Below, piece by piece: positions 37,110 through 49,309 of a stretch of DNA of 64,000 bases. Numbering within the stretch: the first letter of the stretch is position 1; every line of letters starts with the position of its first letter. The stretch is from an uncultured Hyphomicrobiales bacterium (lineage in GTDB: Bacteria; Pseudomonadota; Alphaproteobacteria; Rhizobiales; Xanthobacteraceae), in assembly GCA_903878085.1 (NCBI GenBank), contig CAIRGJ010000002.1:58049-122048 (forward strand), in the 5' to 3' direction. Both the position numbers and the translations under genes were made by a program. The notes below the pieces were generated by a model. The model saw only the letters and a list, made by a program, of their open reading frames with translations, was not told the DNA's origin and ran no database searches.

Positions 37110-37868
37110 TTACCGGCGATCGCCGAGAAAGCGCAGCATGAACAGGAACAGGTTGATGAAGTCGAGGTAGAGCGTGAGCGCGCCCATCACCGCCTTGCGG
37201 CCGGAGACGGTGCCGTCATCGTTCGCGTCGTACATCTCCTTGATCTTCTGGGTATCCCAGGCGGTCAGGCCGGCGAAGATCAGCACGCCGATCGCCGAGA
37301 TGGCGAAGTCGAGCCCGCTGCTCTTTAGGAACATGTTGACCACCATGGCAATGATCAGGCCGAACAGGCCCATCACGAGGAACGAGCCGATCGGCGAGAG
37401 ATCGCGCTGCGTGGTGTAGCCGTACAGGCTCAACGCGCCGAACGATGCCGCCGAGATAAAGAAGGTGCGGGTGATAGAGGCGCCGGTGTATTGCAGAAAC
37501 ACCGTCGACAGCATCAATCCGAGCAACCCGGCATAGGCCATGAACAAGAACATGGCTGTGCTGGCCTGGAGTTTGTTGATGCGGAAGCTCAGGAAAAACA
37601 CGATGCCGAGCGTTCCAAGGAACAGCACGATGGTCAGCGGGCCGCTGAAGATCGCCTGGCCGAACGAGGTCAGCCCGGTGATCCGGCCGCTGGCATCGGT
37701 GATGACCGCGGCGTTGAAAGTCAGCCAGGCGGTGACGCCGGTCAGGGCGACGCCGGCGGCCATGTAATTGTAGATGCGGATCATGTAGGCGCGCAGGCCT
37801 GCATCGATCGCGGCAGTACCGGCGGCGCCGAAGCCGCGGGCAGCTACGTTACGGTCGTAGTCCGACAT
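37110..37868 (-). CDS. Bax inhibitor-1 / YccA family membrane protein
   Basis: A 252-residue protein with seven hydrophobic spans (for example YMAAGVALTGVTAWLTF, SGPLTIVLFLGTLGIVFF, MFLFMAYAGLLGLMLSTVF) and a conserved C-terminal FAGLTAWDTQKIKEMYD with acidic residues. The family includes YccA, a modulator of FtsH, and calcium-leak channels of the BsYetJ type. The ATG at 37868 has AGAGG upstream. A consensus TATAAT (38039-38034, minus) lies about 165 nt before the ATG without a clear -35 box. Confidence 0.95.
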   Translation of the reverse strand: MSDYDRNVAARGFGAAGTAAIDAGLRAYMIRIYNYMAAGVALTGVTAWLTFNAAVITDASGRITGLTSFGQAIFSGPLTIVLFLGTLGIVFFLSFRINKLQASTAMFLFMAYAGLLGLMLSTVFLQYTGASITRTFFISAASFGALSLYGYTTQRDLSPIGSFLVMGLFGLIIAMVVNMFLKSSGLDFAISAIGVLIFAGLTAWDTQKIKEMYDANDDGTVSGRKAVMGALTLYLDFINLFLFMLRFLGDRR

Positions 37869-38086
37869 CGAAGTATCCTCTCTAGGTCCCGGCAGTTGCC
37901 GGTCACGTCAGGCGCGCCGGCGGAGGCCGTCGCGCTCGTGTGTCTGGAATGTAGTGCGGTAACAGTGTTGGCGCCAGATATGGCCCTACCGTGACAAGCT
38001 TCATTGCAAAGAGTTAACGCCCCCGCGCCAGGCATTATAGGCCAAAACCCGCGATTCGGGGAGCCGCGCGGCGGAATGTCGCAAAA

Positions 38087-40657
38087 CTAAAGGTTTCTGA
38101 GCACCGGCGCAGGTTTCTGGCCCAAAGCCGAGAAAGTGCCGACCAGCCCCAATACTACCGTGACGACGAGCGCGGCAGCCGTCGCCGCCAGCGCCGGCAG
38201 CGGCAGCCAGGTGAATTTGAGGTGCATCAGGTCGGTCACGATCAGCCAGCCCGCAAGCGATCCGGCGAGGACGCCGAACACCGCTGTGGCGGCGCCGAGC
38301 AGCAAATATTCGATGGTGTAGGCGGTCAGCAGCCGCAGCCGGGTGGCGCCCAGCGTCTTGAGAATCACCGCGTCGTAGACTTTGTGGCGGTGGCCGGCGG
38401 CGAGCGCGCCGCCCAGCACCAGCGCCGCCGCCAGCAAGGTGATGGCGCTGGCGCCGCGGATGCCGAGCACCAGATTACTTATGATCGAGCCGATCGCGTC
38501 GAGCGCTTCCTTGACGCGCAAGGTGGTGACCATCGGGAAGTTGTCGGCGACCGACCGGATGATGGCGCCTTCCTGCGCCGGCGTGCTGCCGTTGGCATAG
38601 GTGAGCGACGCCAGATGGGTGTGCGGTGCGCCGCTGAAGGCGTTCGGCGAGAACACCATGACGAAATTGATGCCGAGGCTTTGCCAGTCGACCGTCCGCA
38701 TGTTGGAAATGGTCGCGGTGATGTTGCGGCCGAGCACATTGACGACGATGGGATCGCCGAGCTTGAGGCCCAGCCCGTCGGCGATTTTTTTCTCGAACGA
38801 GACTAGCGGCGACCCGTTGTAATCCTTGCTCCACCAATTGCCTTCGACCAGCCGCGAACCGGCCGGGATGTCGCCGCCATAGGTGATGCCTCGGTCGCTT
38901 TGCAGCACCCAGGCAGCGTCCTCTTTGGCTTTCAGATTTTCCGCCGCAATGCCGTTGGCCGAGACGATGCGGCCGCGCAGCATTGGCACGTCTTCCAGCA
39001 CCGCGCCCGGTGCCTGCGCGCGCACGAATTCGCCGAAGCGGGCGGCCTGGTCGGACGGAATATCGAGGAAATAAAACGACGGCGCCTTGGCCGGCAATTC
39101 AGCCGCAAACTGCCGGCGCAGATTGCCGTCGATTTCGATCACCGTCACCAGCAAAGCGATGCCAAGGCCCAGCGACAGCACGATGGTCGGCGTTAGCGCG
39201 CTCGGCCGGTGAATATTGGCGATGGCCATGCGCAGCACAGTCGAGCGTGCCCGCGGCGCGTGGCGCGCAATCGTCATCAGCAGGCTGGCGACAAAACGCA
39301 ACAGGACGAACACCAGCGCGGCGACGCCGACATAGATGATGGCGACCCGGCGGTCATAGGCGAGCCCCACCGCGACCGCGGCGAGTGCAGCAACCGCGGC
39401 GGCGGTCAACGCGACGTAGATCATGCGCGGCCGTTGCGGCTGGCTCGTCACCACGTCGCGAAACAAAGCCCCGACCGGCACGTCGTGGGCGCGGCCCAGC
39501 GGCCACAGCGCGAAGGCTAGCGCGGTCAGCAGGCCGTAGAGCAGCGCCAGCAGCAATTCGCCGGGATGGATCGCCGGCACGATCGGCAGCGGAATGATCG
39601 AGCCGAAGACGCCGGTAATGACGAACGGCAGCGCCGCACCCAACGCTACACCGATGACGCCGCCGGCCAGCGCCAGCAGCAGCACTTGCGTCAGATAGAC
39701 CGTAAAGACGCGGCGGCCTGAAGCGCCGAGGGCTTTCAGCGTGGCGATCACTTCCTGCCGCCGGTCGAGGTGGCTCTTCACGGCGTTGCCGACGCCGACG
39801 CCGCCAATCAGGAGCGCGGTCAGGCCGACAATGGTGAGGAATTGCGTGAAGCGCTCGACGTTGCGCTCCAACTGTGGCGACGCATTGGTGCGGTTGCGGA
39901 TGTCCCAACCGGCTTCGGGCAACTGCGCGCGTGCTTGGCTGGTCACGGCTTTGGCGGCGGCATCGGTGGCGCCGCTGCCCGGCAGCCGCAGGCGGTAGTG
40001 CCAGCGCACCAGACTGCCGGGCTGCAACAACCCGGTGGCGCGCAGCGCCTCTTCGCTGACCAGCAGCCGCGGTCCGAAGCCGATGCCGCCGGCGAGCTTG
40101 TCCGGCTCATTCGTCAGCGCGGCGCGGATTTCGATATTGGCATTGCCGATGGTCAGCCGCGCGCCGGGCTTGATGTCCAGCCGTGCCAGCAGCACCGGGT
40201 CGGCGGCGGCGCCGAACGCTCCATCGCGTTGCGCCAGCGCATCGGCAATCGTTATGGCCGGATCGAGTTTGGCTTCGCCATAGAGCGGATAGGCGCCATC
40301 GACCGCCTTCAGTTCGACCAGCGTGGCCTTGCCGTCGACGTCGCGCGCCATTGCTCGTAGCGTCGCGGCAGCCGACAGCGCGCCGTGGCTCTTCAAGAAG
40401 ACGAGTTCGTTCGGTGCGGCCTCGCGCTGGATCAGCGTGAACGCCAGATCGCCGCCGAGGATGACGCGGCCCTCCCGCGCCAGTCCTTCGCCCAGGCTGG
40501 CGGCCAGCGAGCCGACGCCGGCGATCGCCATGCTGCCGAGTGCGATGCAGGCGACGAACACGTAGAAGCCGCGCAAGCCGCCGCGCAGTTCGCGCAACGC
40601 GTAGCGCAGCGGCAGCCAGCGTCCGTTTTGCGGTGATGCGACGGCCGCGACGCTCAT
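38087..40657 (-). CDS. FtsX-like ABC transporter permease (YbbP type)
   Basis: An 856-residue permease with a first membrane segment near residues 30-55 (FYVFVACIALGSMAIAGVGS). A large periplasmic domain follows, then two FtsX domains with four spans each and a second periplasmic domain. Segments ERFTQFLTIVGLTALLIGGVGVGNAV and RQEVIATLKALGASGRRVF are typical of MacB/YbbP-like mechanotransmission exporters. It is coupled to the ATPase gene by an ATGA overlap. The neighbouring tesA reproduces the ybbAP-tesA arrangement known in E. coli. The substrate is unknown. Confidence 0.93.
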   Translation of the reverse strand: MSVAAVASPQNGRWLPLRYALRELRGGLRGFYVFVACIALGSMAIAGVGSLAASLGEGLAREGRVILGGDLAFTLIQREAAPNELVFLKSHGALSAAATLRAMARDVDGKATLVELKAVDGAYPLYGEAKLDPAITIADALAQRDGAFGAAADPVLLARLDIKPGARLTIGNANIEIRAALTNEPDKLAGGIGFGPRLLVSEEALRATGLLQPGSLVRWHYRLRLPGSGATDAAAKAVTSQARAQLPEAGWDIRNRTNASPQLERNVERFTQFLTIVGLTALLIGGVGVGNAVKSHLDRRQEVIATLKALGASGRRVFTVYLTQVLLLALAGGVIGVALGAALPFVITGVFGSIIPLPIVPAIHPGELLLALLYGLLTALAFALWPLGRAHDVPVGALFRDVVTSQPQRPRMIYVALTAAAVAALAAVAVGLAYDRRVAIIYVGVAALVFVLLRFVASLLMTIARHAPRARSTVLRMAIANIHRPSALTPTIVLSLGLGIALLVTVIEIDGNLRRQFAAELPAKAPSFYFLDIPSDQAARFGEFVRAQAPGAVLEDVPMLRGRIVSANGIAAENLKAKEDAAWVLQSDRGITYGGDIPAGSRLVEGNWWSKDYNGSPLVSFEKKIADGLGLKLGDPIVVNVLGRNITATISNMRTVDWQSLGINFVMVFSPNAFSGAPHTHLASLTYANGSTPAQEGAIIRSVADNFPMVTTLRVKEALDAIGSIISNLVLGIRGASAITLLAAALVLGGALAAGHRHKVYDAVILKTLGATRLRLLTAYTIEYLLLGAATAVFGVLAGSLAGWLIVTDLMHLKFTWLPLPALAATAAALVVTVVLGLVGTFSALGQKPAPVLRNL

Positions 40658-41346
40658 GATGCCGGCTCGATATGGCCCGAGCGCAGGCGCACGGTGTGCC
40701 CGCAGCGCGCCGCCAACGACACATCGTGCGTCACCAGCACCAGCGTGGTGCCATGTTTGCGGTGGCCCGCGAACAGCAGCTCGATGATCTGCTGGCCGGT
40801 CTCCTCGTCGAGATTTCCAGTCGGCTCGTCGGCGACCAGGATCGCCGGGTTGGGCGCCAGCGCGCGGGCGACCGCGACGCGCTGCTGCTCGCCGCCGGAC
40901 AGTTGCGCCGGGTAATGATTCAGCCGCTCGCCCAAGCCCACTGAAATGAGTTCGTCACGGGCGCGTTCCTGGGCGTCGGCAACGCCGGCGAGTTCCAGCG
41001 GCACCGCGACGTTTTCCAGCGCCGTCATGGTCGGGATCAGGTGGAACGACTGGAACACTATGCCGACATTGCGGCCGCGGAACCGGGCCAGATCGTCCTC
41101 GTCGAGCTCGTTCAGGGACTCGCCGGCGACCGTCACCGTTCCGGTGTCGGCCCGTTCCAACCCGGCCATCACCATCAGCAGCGTCGATTTGCCCGAGCCG
41201 GAAGGGCCCACCAGGCCAATCGCCTCGCCGACGCCTATATTGAGGTCGATGTCCTTGAGAATATGGACGCGGGCGGCGCTTTGCCCGAGCGAAAGATTGA
41301 CCCCGCTAAGCGCAATGGCTGGGGGCGGAGTCGACGGAGCTTTCAT
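40654..41346 (-). CDS. ABC transporter ATP-binding protein (YbbA / LolD-like)
   Basis: A 230-residue ATPase. Walker A is GPSGSGKST at 47-55, the Q-loop region [16 protein letters not shown], signature [15 protein letters not shown], Walker [17 protein letters not shown]. It energises the FtsX-type permease. Its ATG (41346-41344) overlaps the tesA ATG on the other strand within the tetramer CATG. Either the real start of one gene is further inside, or at least one message is nearly leaderless. Confidence 0.94.
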   Translation of the reverse strand: MKAPSTPPPAIALSGVNLSLGQSAARVHILKDIDLNIGVGEAIGLVGPSGSGKSTLLMVMAGLERADTGTVTVAGESLNELDEDDLARFRGRNVGIVFQSFHLIPTMTALENVAVPLELAGVADAQERARDELISVGLGERLNHYPAQLSGGEQQRVAVARALAPNPAILVADEPTGNLDEETGQQIIELLFAGHRKHGTTLVLVTHDVSLAARCGHTVRLRSGHIEPAS

Positions 41347-42031
41347 GAGGTCTCACCGTTCACAATCCCGGTCATATGGGACATTTATCGTCCTGGTCCA
41401 GCGGCTTGCGGCAATTGCGCTGGTCACGATGTGGTCAGGACTGGCGGCCGCGGCCGACGGGCCCCTGAGAATGGTGGTGCTGGGCGATTCGCTCAGCGCC
41501 GGCTATGGCCTGCCGGCGGGCGCCGCCTTTCCCGAACGGCTGGTGCTGGCGCTGAAGGACAAGGGCATCGAGGTTGCCATGACCAATGCCGGGGTGTCGG
41601 GTGACACGGCGTCCGGTGGGCTCGGACGGCTCGACTGGTCGGTGCCGGACGGCACCGAGGCGGTGATCCTCGAACTCGGCGCCAACGACGCCTTGCGCGG
41701 GCTGGAACCGGCTTTGACTAAACAGGCGCTCGAAACCGCGCTGAACAAGCTTGAGCAGCGCCATATCGTGGTGTTGTTCTCCGGCATGTTGGCGCCGCGC
41801 AATATGGGGGCGGAGTATGCGAAGAGCTTCGACGCGATCTTTCCGGCGCTGGCCGCGTCTCACACGGTGGTCTTTTATCCGTTCTTCCTTGACGGCATTG
41901 CCGGCGACGCGAAGCTCAACCAAGCCGATGGTCTGCACCCGACCGCTGCCGGCGTCGATGTGATCGTTCAACGGATTATGCCCAAGGTCGACGAACTGAT
42001 CGCCAAGGTGCGTGCCGCGCGGGGGTCGTAA
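41345..42031 (+). CDS. tesA: Arylesterase / acyl-CoA thioesterase I-like SGNH hydrolase
   Basis: A 228-residue periplasmic lipolytic enzyme. The signal sequence reaches about residue 37 (WSGLAAAA). The SGNH blocks are GDSLSAGYG with Ser49, the Gly of GVSGDT, GAND, and DGLHP with the catalytic Asp/His. E. coli TesA has thioesterase, esterase and lysophospholipase activity. Divergent to the YbbAP-like exporter. The stop TAA shares its last base with the thpR ATG (TAATG). Confidence 0.92.
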   Translation: MRSHRSQSRSYGTFIVLVQRLAAIALVTMWSGLAAAADGPLRMVVLGDSLSAGYGLPAGAAFPERLVLALKDKGIEVAMTNAGVSGDTASGGLGRLDWSVPDGTEAVILELGANDALRGLEPALTKQALETALNKLEQRHIVVLFSGMLAPRNMGAEYAKSFDAIFPALAASHTVVFYPFFLDGIAGDAKLNQADGLHPTAAGVDVIVQRIMPKVDELIAKVRAARGS

Positions 42032-42582
42032 TGCCGCGTCTGTTCACCGGGCTCGAAATTCCATCCGACGTCGGCGAGGCGCTTAGCCTGTTGCGCGGCG
42101 GCTTGCCCGGTGCACGCTGGATCAGCCCCGAACATTATCATGTAACCTTGCGCTTCATCGGCGATGTCGATGGCGTCACGGCCCAGGAGGTAGCCTCCGT
42201 GCTCGGGCGGGTGCGGCGCGGCGCGTTCGACCTTCATCTGGAAGGGCTGACCTCGTTCGGCGGCCGCAAGCCGCGCGCGGCGGTCGCGACCGTGGCACCG
42301 GTGCCGCCCTTGCTCGAACTGCAGTACGAACATGAACGTCTGATGCAGCGTATCGGGCTGGCGCCGGAGGGCCGCAAATACACGCCGCACGTCACGCTGG
42401 CGCGCCTGCGCGATTCGTCGAGCCGCGATGTCGCCGAATATCTTGCGGCGCGCGGACTGTTCCGCACCGCCGCGTTCCCGATCTCGCGCTTCGTGCTGTT
42501 TTCCGCCCGCGCCTCGGTTGGCGGCGGGCCCTATGTGGTCGAGGCGAGCTATCCGCTCGGAGAAGGACTTACAGCGGCCTGA
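42031..42582 (+). CDS. thpR: RNA 2',3'-cyclic phosphodiesterase (2H family)
   Basis: A 183-residue 2H phosphoesterase. The two catalytic HxT motifs are HVTL at His37 and HVTL at His120. The start PRLFTGLEIPSDV is typical of ThpR/LigT. It opens 2',3'-cyclic phosphates and can reversibly join tRNA halves by a 2'-5' link in vitro. Coupled to tesA; its 3' end overlaps the convergent GNAT gene by 14 bp. Confidence 0.95.
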   Translation: MPRLFTGLEIPSDVGEALSLLRGGLPGARWISPEHYHVTLRFIGDVDGVTAQEVASVLGRVRRGAFDLHLEGLTSFGGRKPRAAVATVAPVPPLLELQYEHERLMQRIGLAPEGRKYTPHVTLARLRDSSSRDVAEYLAARGLFRTAAFPISRFVLFSARASVGGGPYVVEASYPLGEGLTAA

Positions 42583-43144
42583 ACAGCCGGCTCTGCGCTT
42601 CAAGCATGGCGCTGGCGACGCCATAATTGTCGTTGATCGCCTCGCGCATCAGCGACAGCATGCTCGAGGGCGGCGGATCGACTTCGCCGACGACGCTGCC
42701 GAAATCGAACGACAGCCCGGCTTCGAATTTGCGGGCGAGCTGCTGCATGCGCTCATTATTGGCGAGGCACTGCATCTTCAAATGGGTGATGCCGCGGTTG
42801 CGGGCGGTGAGCAGGGTACGTTCGAGCAGTTCGGTGCCGACACCATGGCTTTGCCAGGGCTGCTCGATGCTGAAAGCCACTTCGCCCTCGTGCGTAAATA
42901 CCGAACCTTCGAGCCGCAATTCGGCCGCGCCGCGCAACAGCCCATCAACGAAAAAGCCGTGGACCACCACGCCCAGACCGGTGGCGGTTGCCGCATGCCG
43001 GGCAACGACCTCATCCGACACCGTGCCGGAAAACCGCCGGTACCGGCTGTCGCGATCCAGCCGCTGCAGGTGGTCACGGTAGGCGTCGGTTTCGCCGCTC
43101 CACAATTTTCGAATAATGCCGCCGTCGGGCAGGTGCTCTTGCAT
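42569..43144 (-). CDS. GNAT family N-acetyltransferase
   Basis: A 191-residue protein with the GNAT fold: RLDRDSRYRRFSGTVSDE, EVAFSIEQPWQSHGVGTELLERTLLTARNRGI (acetyl-CoA site), LKMQCLANNERMQQLARKF. The N-terminal Arg-rich block resembles the C-terminal acetyltransferase part of Pat-type protein acetylases, so a protein substrate is possible. It converges on thpR. Confidence 0.9.
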   Translation of the reverse strand: MQEHLPDGGIIRKLWSGETDAYRDHLQRLDRDSRYRRFSGTVSDEVVARHAATATGLGVVVHGFFVDGLLRGAAELRLEGSVFTHEGEVAFSIEQPWQSHGVGTELLERTLLTARNRGITHLKMQCLANNERMQQLARKFEAGLSFDFGSVVGEVDPPPSSMLSLMREAINDNYGVASAMLEAQSRLFRPL

Positions 43145-43284
43145 CTCTTAATCGTCCTCAATCCAGGCGAATCGCCCGGCACGAGATATATGGTGCAATG
43201 CAGCAGAATAACGACTACGGGGATCTCCGCGGGCAGCCCATATGCAAAAAATGCATGGCTAACAGAGGCTTACCGTAACTTTAG

Positions 43285-43359
43285 TGCAGCATTGACTGCA
43301 GCATAAAACGCCCTGCCGAAAGCTCGATTTACAGCGGGCCCGGATCACCCTAGGTGATC
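43285..43359 (+). promoter_or_regulatory. Direct repeats and palindrome upstream of zapE
   Basis: TGCAGCAT occurs twice (43285-43292 and 43297-43304), 12 bp apart start to start. GATCACC and GGTGATC (43343-43349, 43353-43359) form a palindrome 35 bp before the zapE ATG. They look like protein-binding sites in the GNAT/zapE divergent promoter region; no regulator can be named. Confidence 0.35.
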
Positions 43360-43394
43360 GCGCACCGCCGCATTTGCCCGCAAGTAATCCCTCA

Positions 43395-44567
43395 ATGGCC
43401 GAACCCTTCAGCACGCGCTACGCGGCGCTCATTGCCGCCGAAAGGATCGAGGCCGATCCCGGCCAGGCGGTGCTGGCTGAGCAATTGGCGGTGCTGGAGG
43501 AACGGGTCAAAGAAAGCCGGCTGGCGCGCAAATCGTCGTCGCTCGGCTGGCTGTTTGGCCAGCGCGAGAAGTCCGTCCCGCTCAAAGGGCTGTACGTCCA
43601 CGGCGAGGTCGGCCGCGGCAAGACCTTCATGATGGACCTGTTCTTCGAGACCAGCGCGGTGCAGCGCAAGCGCCGGGCGCATTTCCACGAATTCATGGCC
43701 GACGTTCACGAACGCGTGCACGCCTACCGGCAGGAAATCAAAAACGGCCAGGCCGCGGATCGCGATCCGATCCAGCGCGCGGCCGCCGCCATCGCCGAGG
43801 AATCCTGGCTGCTGTGCTTCGACGAGTTCCACGTCACCGATATTGCCGACGCCATGATCCTCGGCCGCCTGTTCACGCGGCTGTTCGAGCTCGGCGTGGT
43901 CATGGTGGCGACGTCGAACCTGGCGCCGAACGATCTTTATATGGATGGGCTTAACCGCTCGCTGTTTCTGCCGTTCCTCGCTCTGCTGCAAAGGCAATGC
44001 GAGGTGGTGCGGCTCGATGCCCGGGCCGATTTCCGGCTCGAGAAGCTGACCGGTCTGCCGAGTTGGTATGTGCCGCTCGACGCCAAGGCCGATGCGGCAC
44101 TCGACGAGGCCTGGCAGCGGCTGGTCGGCGACGAGCCGGGCAGCCCGCAGGATCTGGTGGTGAAAGGGCACGTCGTCCACGTGCCGAAAGCGGCGATGGG
44201 CGTGGCGCGGTTTTCCTTCGCGGATCTATGCGACAAGCCGCTGGCCGCCGCCGACTATCTGCGGATCGCGCGTGAGTTCCACACCATCATCCTCGATCAT
44301 ATTCCGGTGCTGGATTACAGCCGCCGCAACGAGGCCAAGCGCTTCATCATTCTGATCGACACGCTGTACGACCACTGCGTGAAGCTGCTGGCTTCGGCCG
44401 AAGCCGAGCCGGATCAGCTTTATCCGGTGGACGAAGGCTACGAGGCCAAGGAGTTCAAACGCACCGCGTCGCGCCTGACCGAGATGCGGTCGCAATCTTA
44501 TCTCGGCCTGCCGCATGGCCCGAGGCAGGGCACGGCGGTCGATACCGGGAAAATTGTCGAGACCTAG
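43395..44567 (+). CDS. zapE: Cell division protein ZapE (AFG1-like ATPase)
   Basis: A 390-residue P-loop ATPase. Walker A is GEVGRGKTF (70-78). HFHEFMADVHERVH, LLCFDEFHVTDIADAMILGRLF (Walker B) and VMVATSNLAPNDLYMDGLNR are family hallmarks. ZapE binds FtsZ and modulates the Z ring. The mitochondrial homologue AFG1 acts in protein quality control. The ATG at 43395 is preferred over a TTG at 43374. It converges with the Nramp-like gene (4-bp overlap). Confidence 0.95.
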   Translation: MAEPFSTRYAALIAAERIEADPGQAVLAEQLAVLEERVKESRLARKSSSLGWLFGQREKSVPLKGLYVHGEVGRGKTFMMDLFFETSAVQRKRRAHFHEFMADVHERVHAYRQEIKNGQAADRDPIQRAAAAIAEESWLLCFDEFHVTDIADAMILGRLFTRLFELGVVMVATSNLAPNDLYMDGLNRSLFLPFLALLQRQCEVVRLDARADFRLEKLTGLPSWYVPLDAKADAALDEAWQRLVGDEPGSPQDLVVKGHVVHVPKAAMGVARFSFADLCDKPLAAADYLRIAREFHTIILDHIPVLDYSRRNEAKRFIILIDTLYDHCVKLLASAEAEPDQLYPVDEGYEAKEFKRTASRLTEMRSQSYLGLPHGPRQGTAVDTGKIVET

Positions 44568-45820
44568 ACGCTCGACCAGATCAGCAAGATCACCGCGATC
44601 GCCATCAAGGCGGCGGCAAGCCAGCCCAGGATCATCAGCCAGCGCGGCAGTTTCAGTCTGGTTTCGTGCTTGCTGGACACCACCAGCATGGTCGCGATCA
44701 TGATCGGCACCGCGACCACGCCGTTGATCACCGCGGTCCAAAACAGCATCGCGATCGGGTCGATATTGGTGGCGAGCAGAGCCGAACCGCCCAAGGTCGC
44801 CGCCGCGACGATTGCATAGAAGCCGATGGCGCGGCTGGCTGGCAATTCTAGGCTGCCGCGCAATTTGAAGACTTCGGCAACCGCATAGGCGGCCGATCCG
44901 GCCAGCACAGGGACCGCCAGCAGTCCCGTGCCAATGATCCCTAGCGCAAATAGCGCGAAAGCCAGCGGCCCGCCGACAGGGCGCAACGCTTCGGCGGCCT
45001 GCGCTGCGGTATCGATGTGGGTGATGCCCTGGGTGTGCAGCGTCGCTGCCGTCGTCACGATGATGAAGAAGGCGATGGAGTTGGAAAAGAACATGCCGGT
45101 CCAGGTATCGACCGAGATGGTGCGGAACGAGTTCTTTTTGAGTTTGGGATCGCCGGCATAGATTTGGCGATGGCTGAGCCGCGAATCCTCGGCTTCCTGC
45201 GAGGCCTGCCAGAAAAATAAATAGGGACTGATTGTGGTGCCGAATACCGCAACGACCATCAGGATCTGATCGCGGCCAAAATCGAGGTGCGGGATAAGCG
45301 TCGCGCGCGCGACCTCGCCCCAGGGAATGTGCACGCTGAAGGCCGCCGCGACGTAGAACAGCAGCACCAACGTCATTAGCTTCAGGTAGCCGGCATAGCG
45401 GTGATACGGAATTAGCACCTCGGCGACGAGGCAGACGACGCCAAAGGCTACCGCGAAGACCAGTGCCGAGCCGCCAGTGACCAGGACCATCGCCTCGCCC
45501 ATGGCGGCGAGATCGGCGGCGATGTTGATGGTATTGGCGACCAGCAGCGAGGCCACCAACGGATAAAGCGCCCAGGCCGGCAGCACCTGGGCGATGTTGC
45601 GTGCGAGGCCCCGCCGCGTGTCCCAGCCGATGACGGCACTGATGATCTGGATCGCGGCCATGAAAGGCAGCGTCAGAAAAACCGTCCACAACAATGAAAA
45701 GCCGAATTGTGCGCCGGCCTGCGAGTAGGTCGCGATACCGCTTGGGTCGTCATCGGCGGCACCGGTGACCAGGCCGGGGCCGAGGGCGCGCCAGATACCG
45801 CGCGCGGAAAATCTGCCCAT
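44564..45820 (-). CDS. Nramp-related divalent metal transporter with atypical motifs
   Basis: A 418-residue protein with about eleven membrane spans. The start is LGPGLVTGAADDDPSGIATY. Canonical Mn/Fe Nramp transporters have DPGN in TM1 and an MPH-containing motif in TM6. Here TM1 reads DPSG (25-28) and the TM6 region reads TTISPYLFFWQASQE, so neither signature is intact. The fold is Nramp-like but the substrate may differ, for example Mg2+ or an unknown cation. The ATG at 45820 gives a standard N-terminus; longer readings upstream lack homology. Confidence 0.88.
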   Translation of the reverse strand: MGRFSARGIWRALGPGLVTGAADDDPSGIATYSQAGAQFGFSLLWTVFLTLPFMAAIQIISAVIGWDTRRGLARNIAQVLPAWALYPLVASLLVANTINIAADLAAMGEAMVLVTGGSALVFAVAFGVVCLVAEVLIPYHRYAGYLKLMTLVLLFYVAAAFSVHIPWGEVARATLIPHLDFGRDQILMVVAVFGTTISPYLFFWQASQEAEDSRLSHRQIYAGDPKLKKNSFRTISVDTWTGMFFSNSIAFFIIVTTAATLHTQGITHIDTAAQAAEALRPVGGPLAFALFALGIIGTGLLAVPVLAGSAAYAVAEVFKLRGSLELPASRAIGFYAIVAAATLGGSALLATNIDPIAMLFWTAVINGVVAVPIMIATMLVVSSKHETRLKLPRWLMILGWLAAALMAIAVILLIWSSV

Positions 45821-45975
45821 GAATTCAAATCCCAACGCCGCACCGGATCCAAAGGCGATGGCGGTTTGCAAGCACGTGCGCAAATAAAAAGACCGCCGGT
45901 AAACGCACACTCCACGTAAATGCGCCGGGCCCGCAATTCGGCAATCAAGCTCTAGACTCCGGCCCGCGCCTCTGC

Positions 45976-47051
<1,076 letters not shown>

Positions 47052-47090
47052 AAAAGCGAAACAAACGCCGCCTTCTCCCGGGAGTGAACG

Positions 47091-48260
<1,170 letters not shown>

Positions 48261-49145
48261 ATGTCGGTCCTCATCGATAAAAACACCAAGGTCATCTGCC
48301 AGGGCTTCACCGGCAAGAACGGCACCTTCCATTCGCAAATGGCGATCGCCTACGGCACCAAGATGGTCGGCGGCACGTCGCCGGGCAAAGGCGGCTCGAC
48401 GCATCTCGATCTGCCGGTGTTCGACACCGTCGCGGAAGCGCGCGAGCGGACCGGCTGCGACGCCAGCGTGATCTATGTGCCGCCGCCGGGCGCGGCAGAT
48501 GCCATCTGCGAGGCGATTCAGGCCGATATCCCGCTGATTGTCTGCATCACCGAGGGTATCCCGGTGATGGACATGGTGAAGGTCAAGCGCGCGCTGTCGG
48601 GTTCGAAGTCGCGGCTGATCGGGCCGAACTGTCCGGGCGTCATGACGGCGGGCGAATGCAAGATCGGCATCATGCCGGGCAATATCTTCAAGCAGGGCTC
48701 GGTCGGCATCGTGTCGCGCTCCGGCACGCTGACCTATGAAGCGGTATTCCAGACCTCCCGCGAGGGCCTCGGCCAGACCACGGCCGTCGGTATCGGCGGC
48801 GATCCGGTCAAGGGCACCGAATTCATCGACGTGCTGGAGCTGTTCCTGGCCGACCCGAAGACCACCTCGATCGTCATGATCGGCGAAATCGGCGGCGCCG
48901 CCGAAGAGGACGCCGCGCAGTTCCTCAAGGACGAAGCCAGGCGCGGCCGCAAGAAGCCGATGGTCGGCTTCATCGCCGGCCGTACCGCGCCTCCCGGGCG
49001 CCGCATGGGCCATGCCGGAGCCATTATTTCCGGCGGCAAGGGCGACGCCGAGTCCAAAATTGCAGCAATGGAATCGGCAGGAATTAGAGTATCACCGTCC
49101 CCGGCCCGAATCGGGAAAACGCTGGTCGAAGTATTGAAGTCCTGA
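48261..49145 (+). CDS. sucD: Succinyl-CoA synthetase subunit alpha
   Basis: A 294-residue subunit with the phosphorylated histidine His251 in [13 protein letters not shown] and the CoA-binding N-terminal Rossmann domain ([15 protein letters not shown]). Its ATG follows the sucC TAA with no gap; AAGGAGG inside the end of sucC serves as the ribosome-binding site, so the subunits are translated together. Confidence 0.98.
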   Translation: MSVLIDKNTKVICQGFTGKNGTFHSQMAIAYGTKMVGGTSPGKGGSTHLDLPVFDTVAEARERTGCDASVIYVPPPGAADAICEAIQADIPLIVCITEGIPVMDMVKVKRALSGSKSRLIGPNCPGVMTAGECKIGIMPGNIFKQGSVGIVSRSGTLTYEAVFQTSREGLGQTTAVGIGGDPVKGTEFIDVLELFLADPKTTSIVMIGEIGGAAEEDAAQFLKDEARRGRKKPMVGFIAGRTAPPGRRMGHAGAIISGGKGDAESKIAAMESAGIRVSPSPARIGKTLVEVLKS

Positions 49146-49309
49146 TTCAGCCCTTAGGTCTTTTGTAGACTTACAGGCGTCATAAATAGCGTTACAAGAC
49201 CTGCGAAATTCGCCGCCGGGCGCGCTGGTCATCGGGGCTATCCCGATGGCGGCGCGTGGATTCCCGTTGCGCAAATCGCGCGCAAGATTATGCCAAGGAC
49301 TGCATCATC

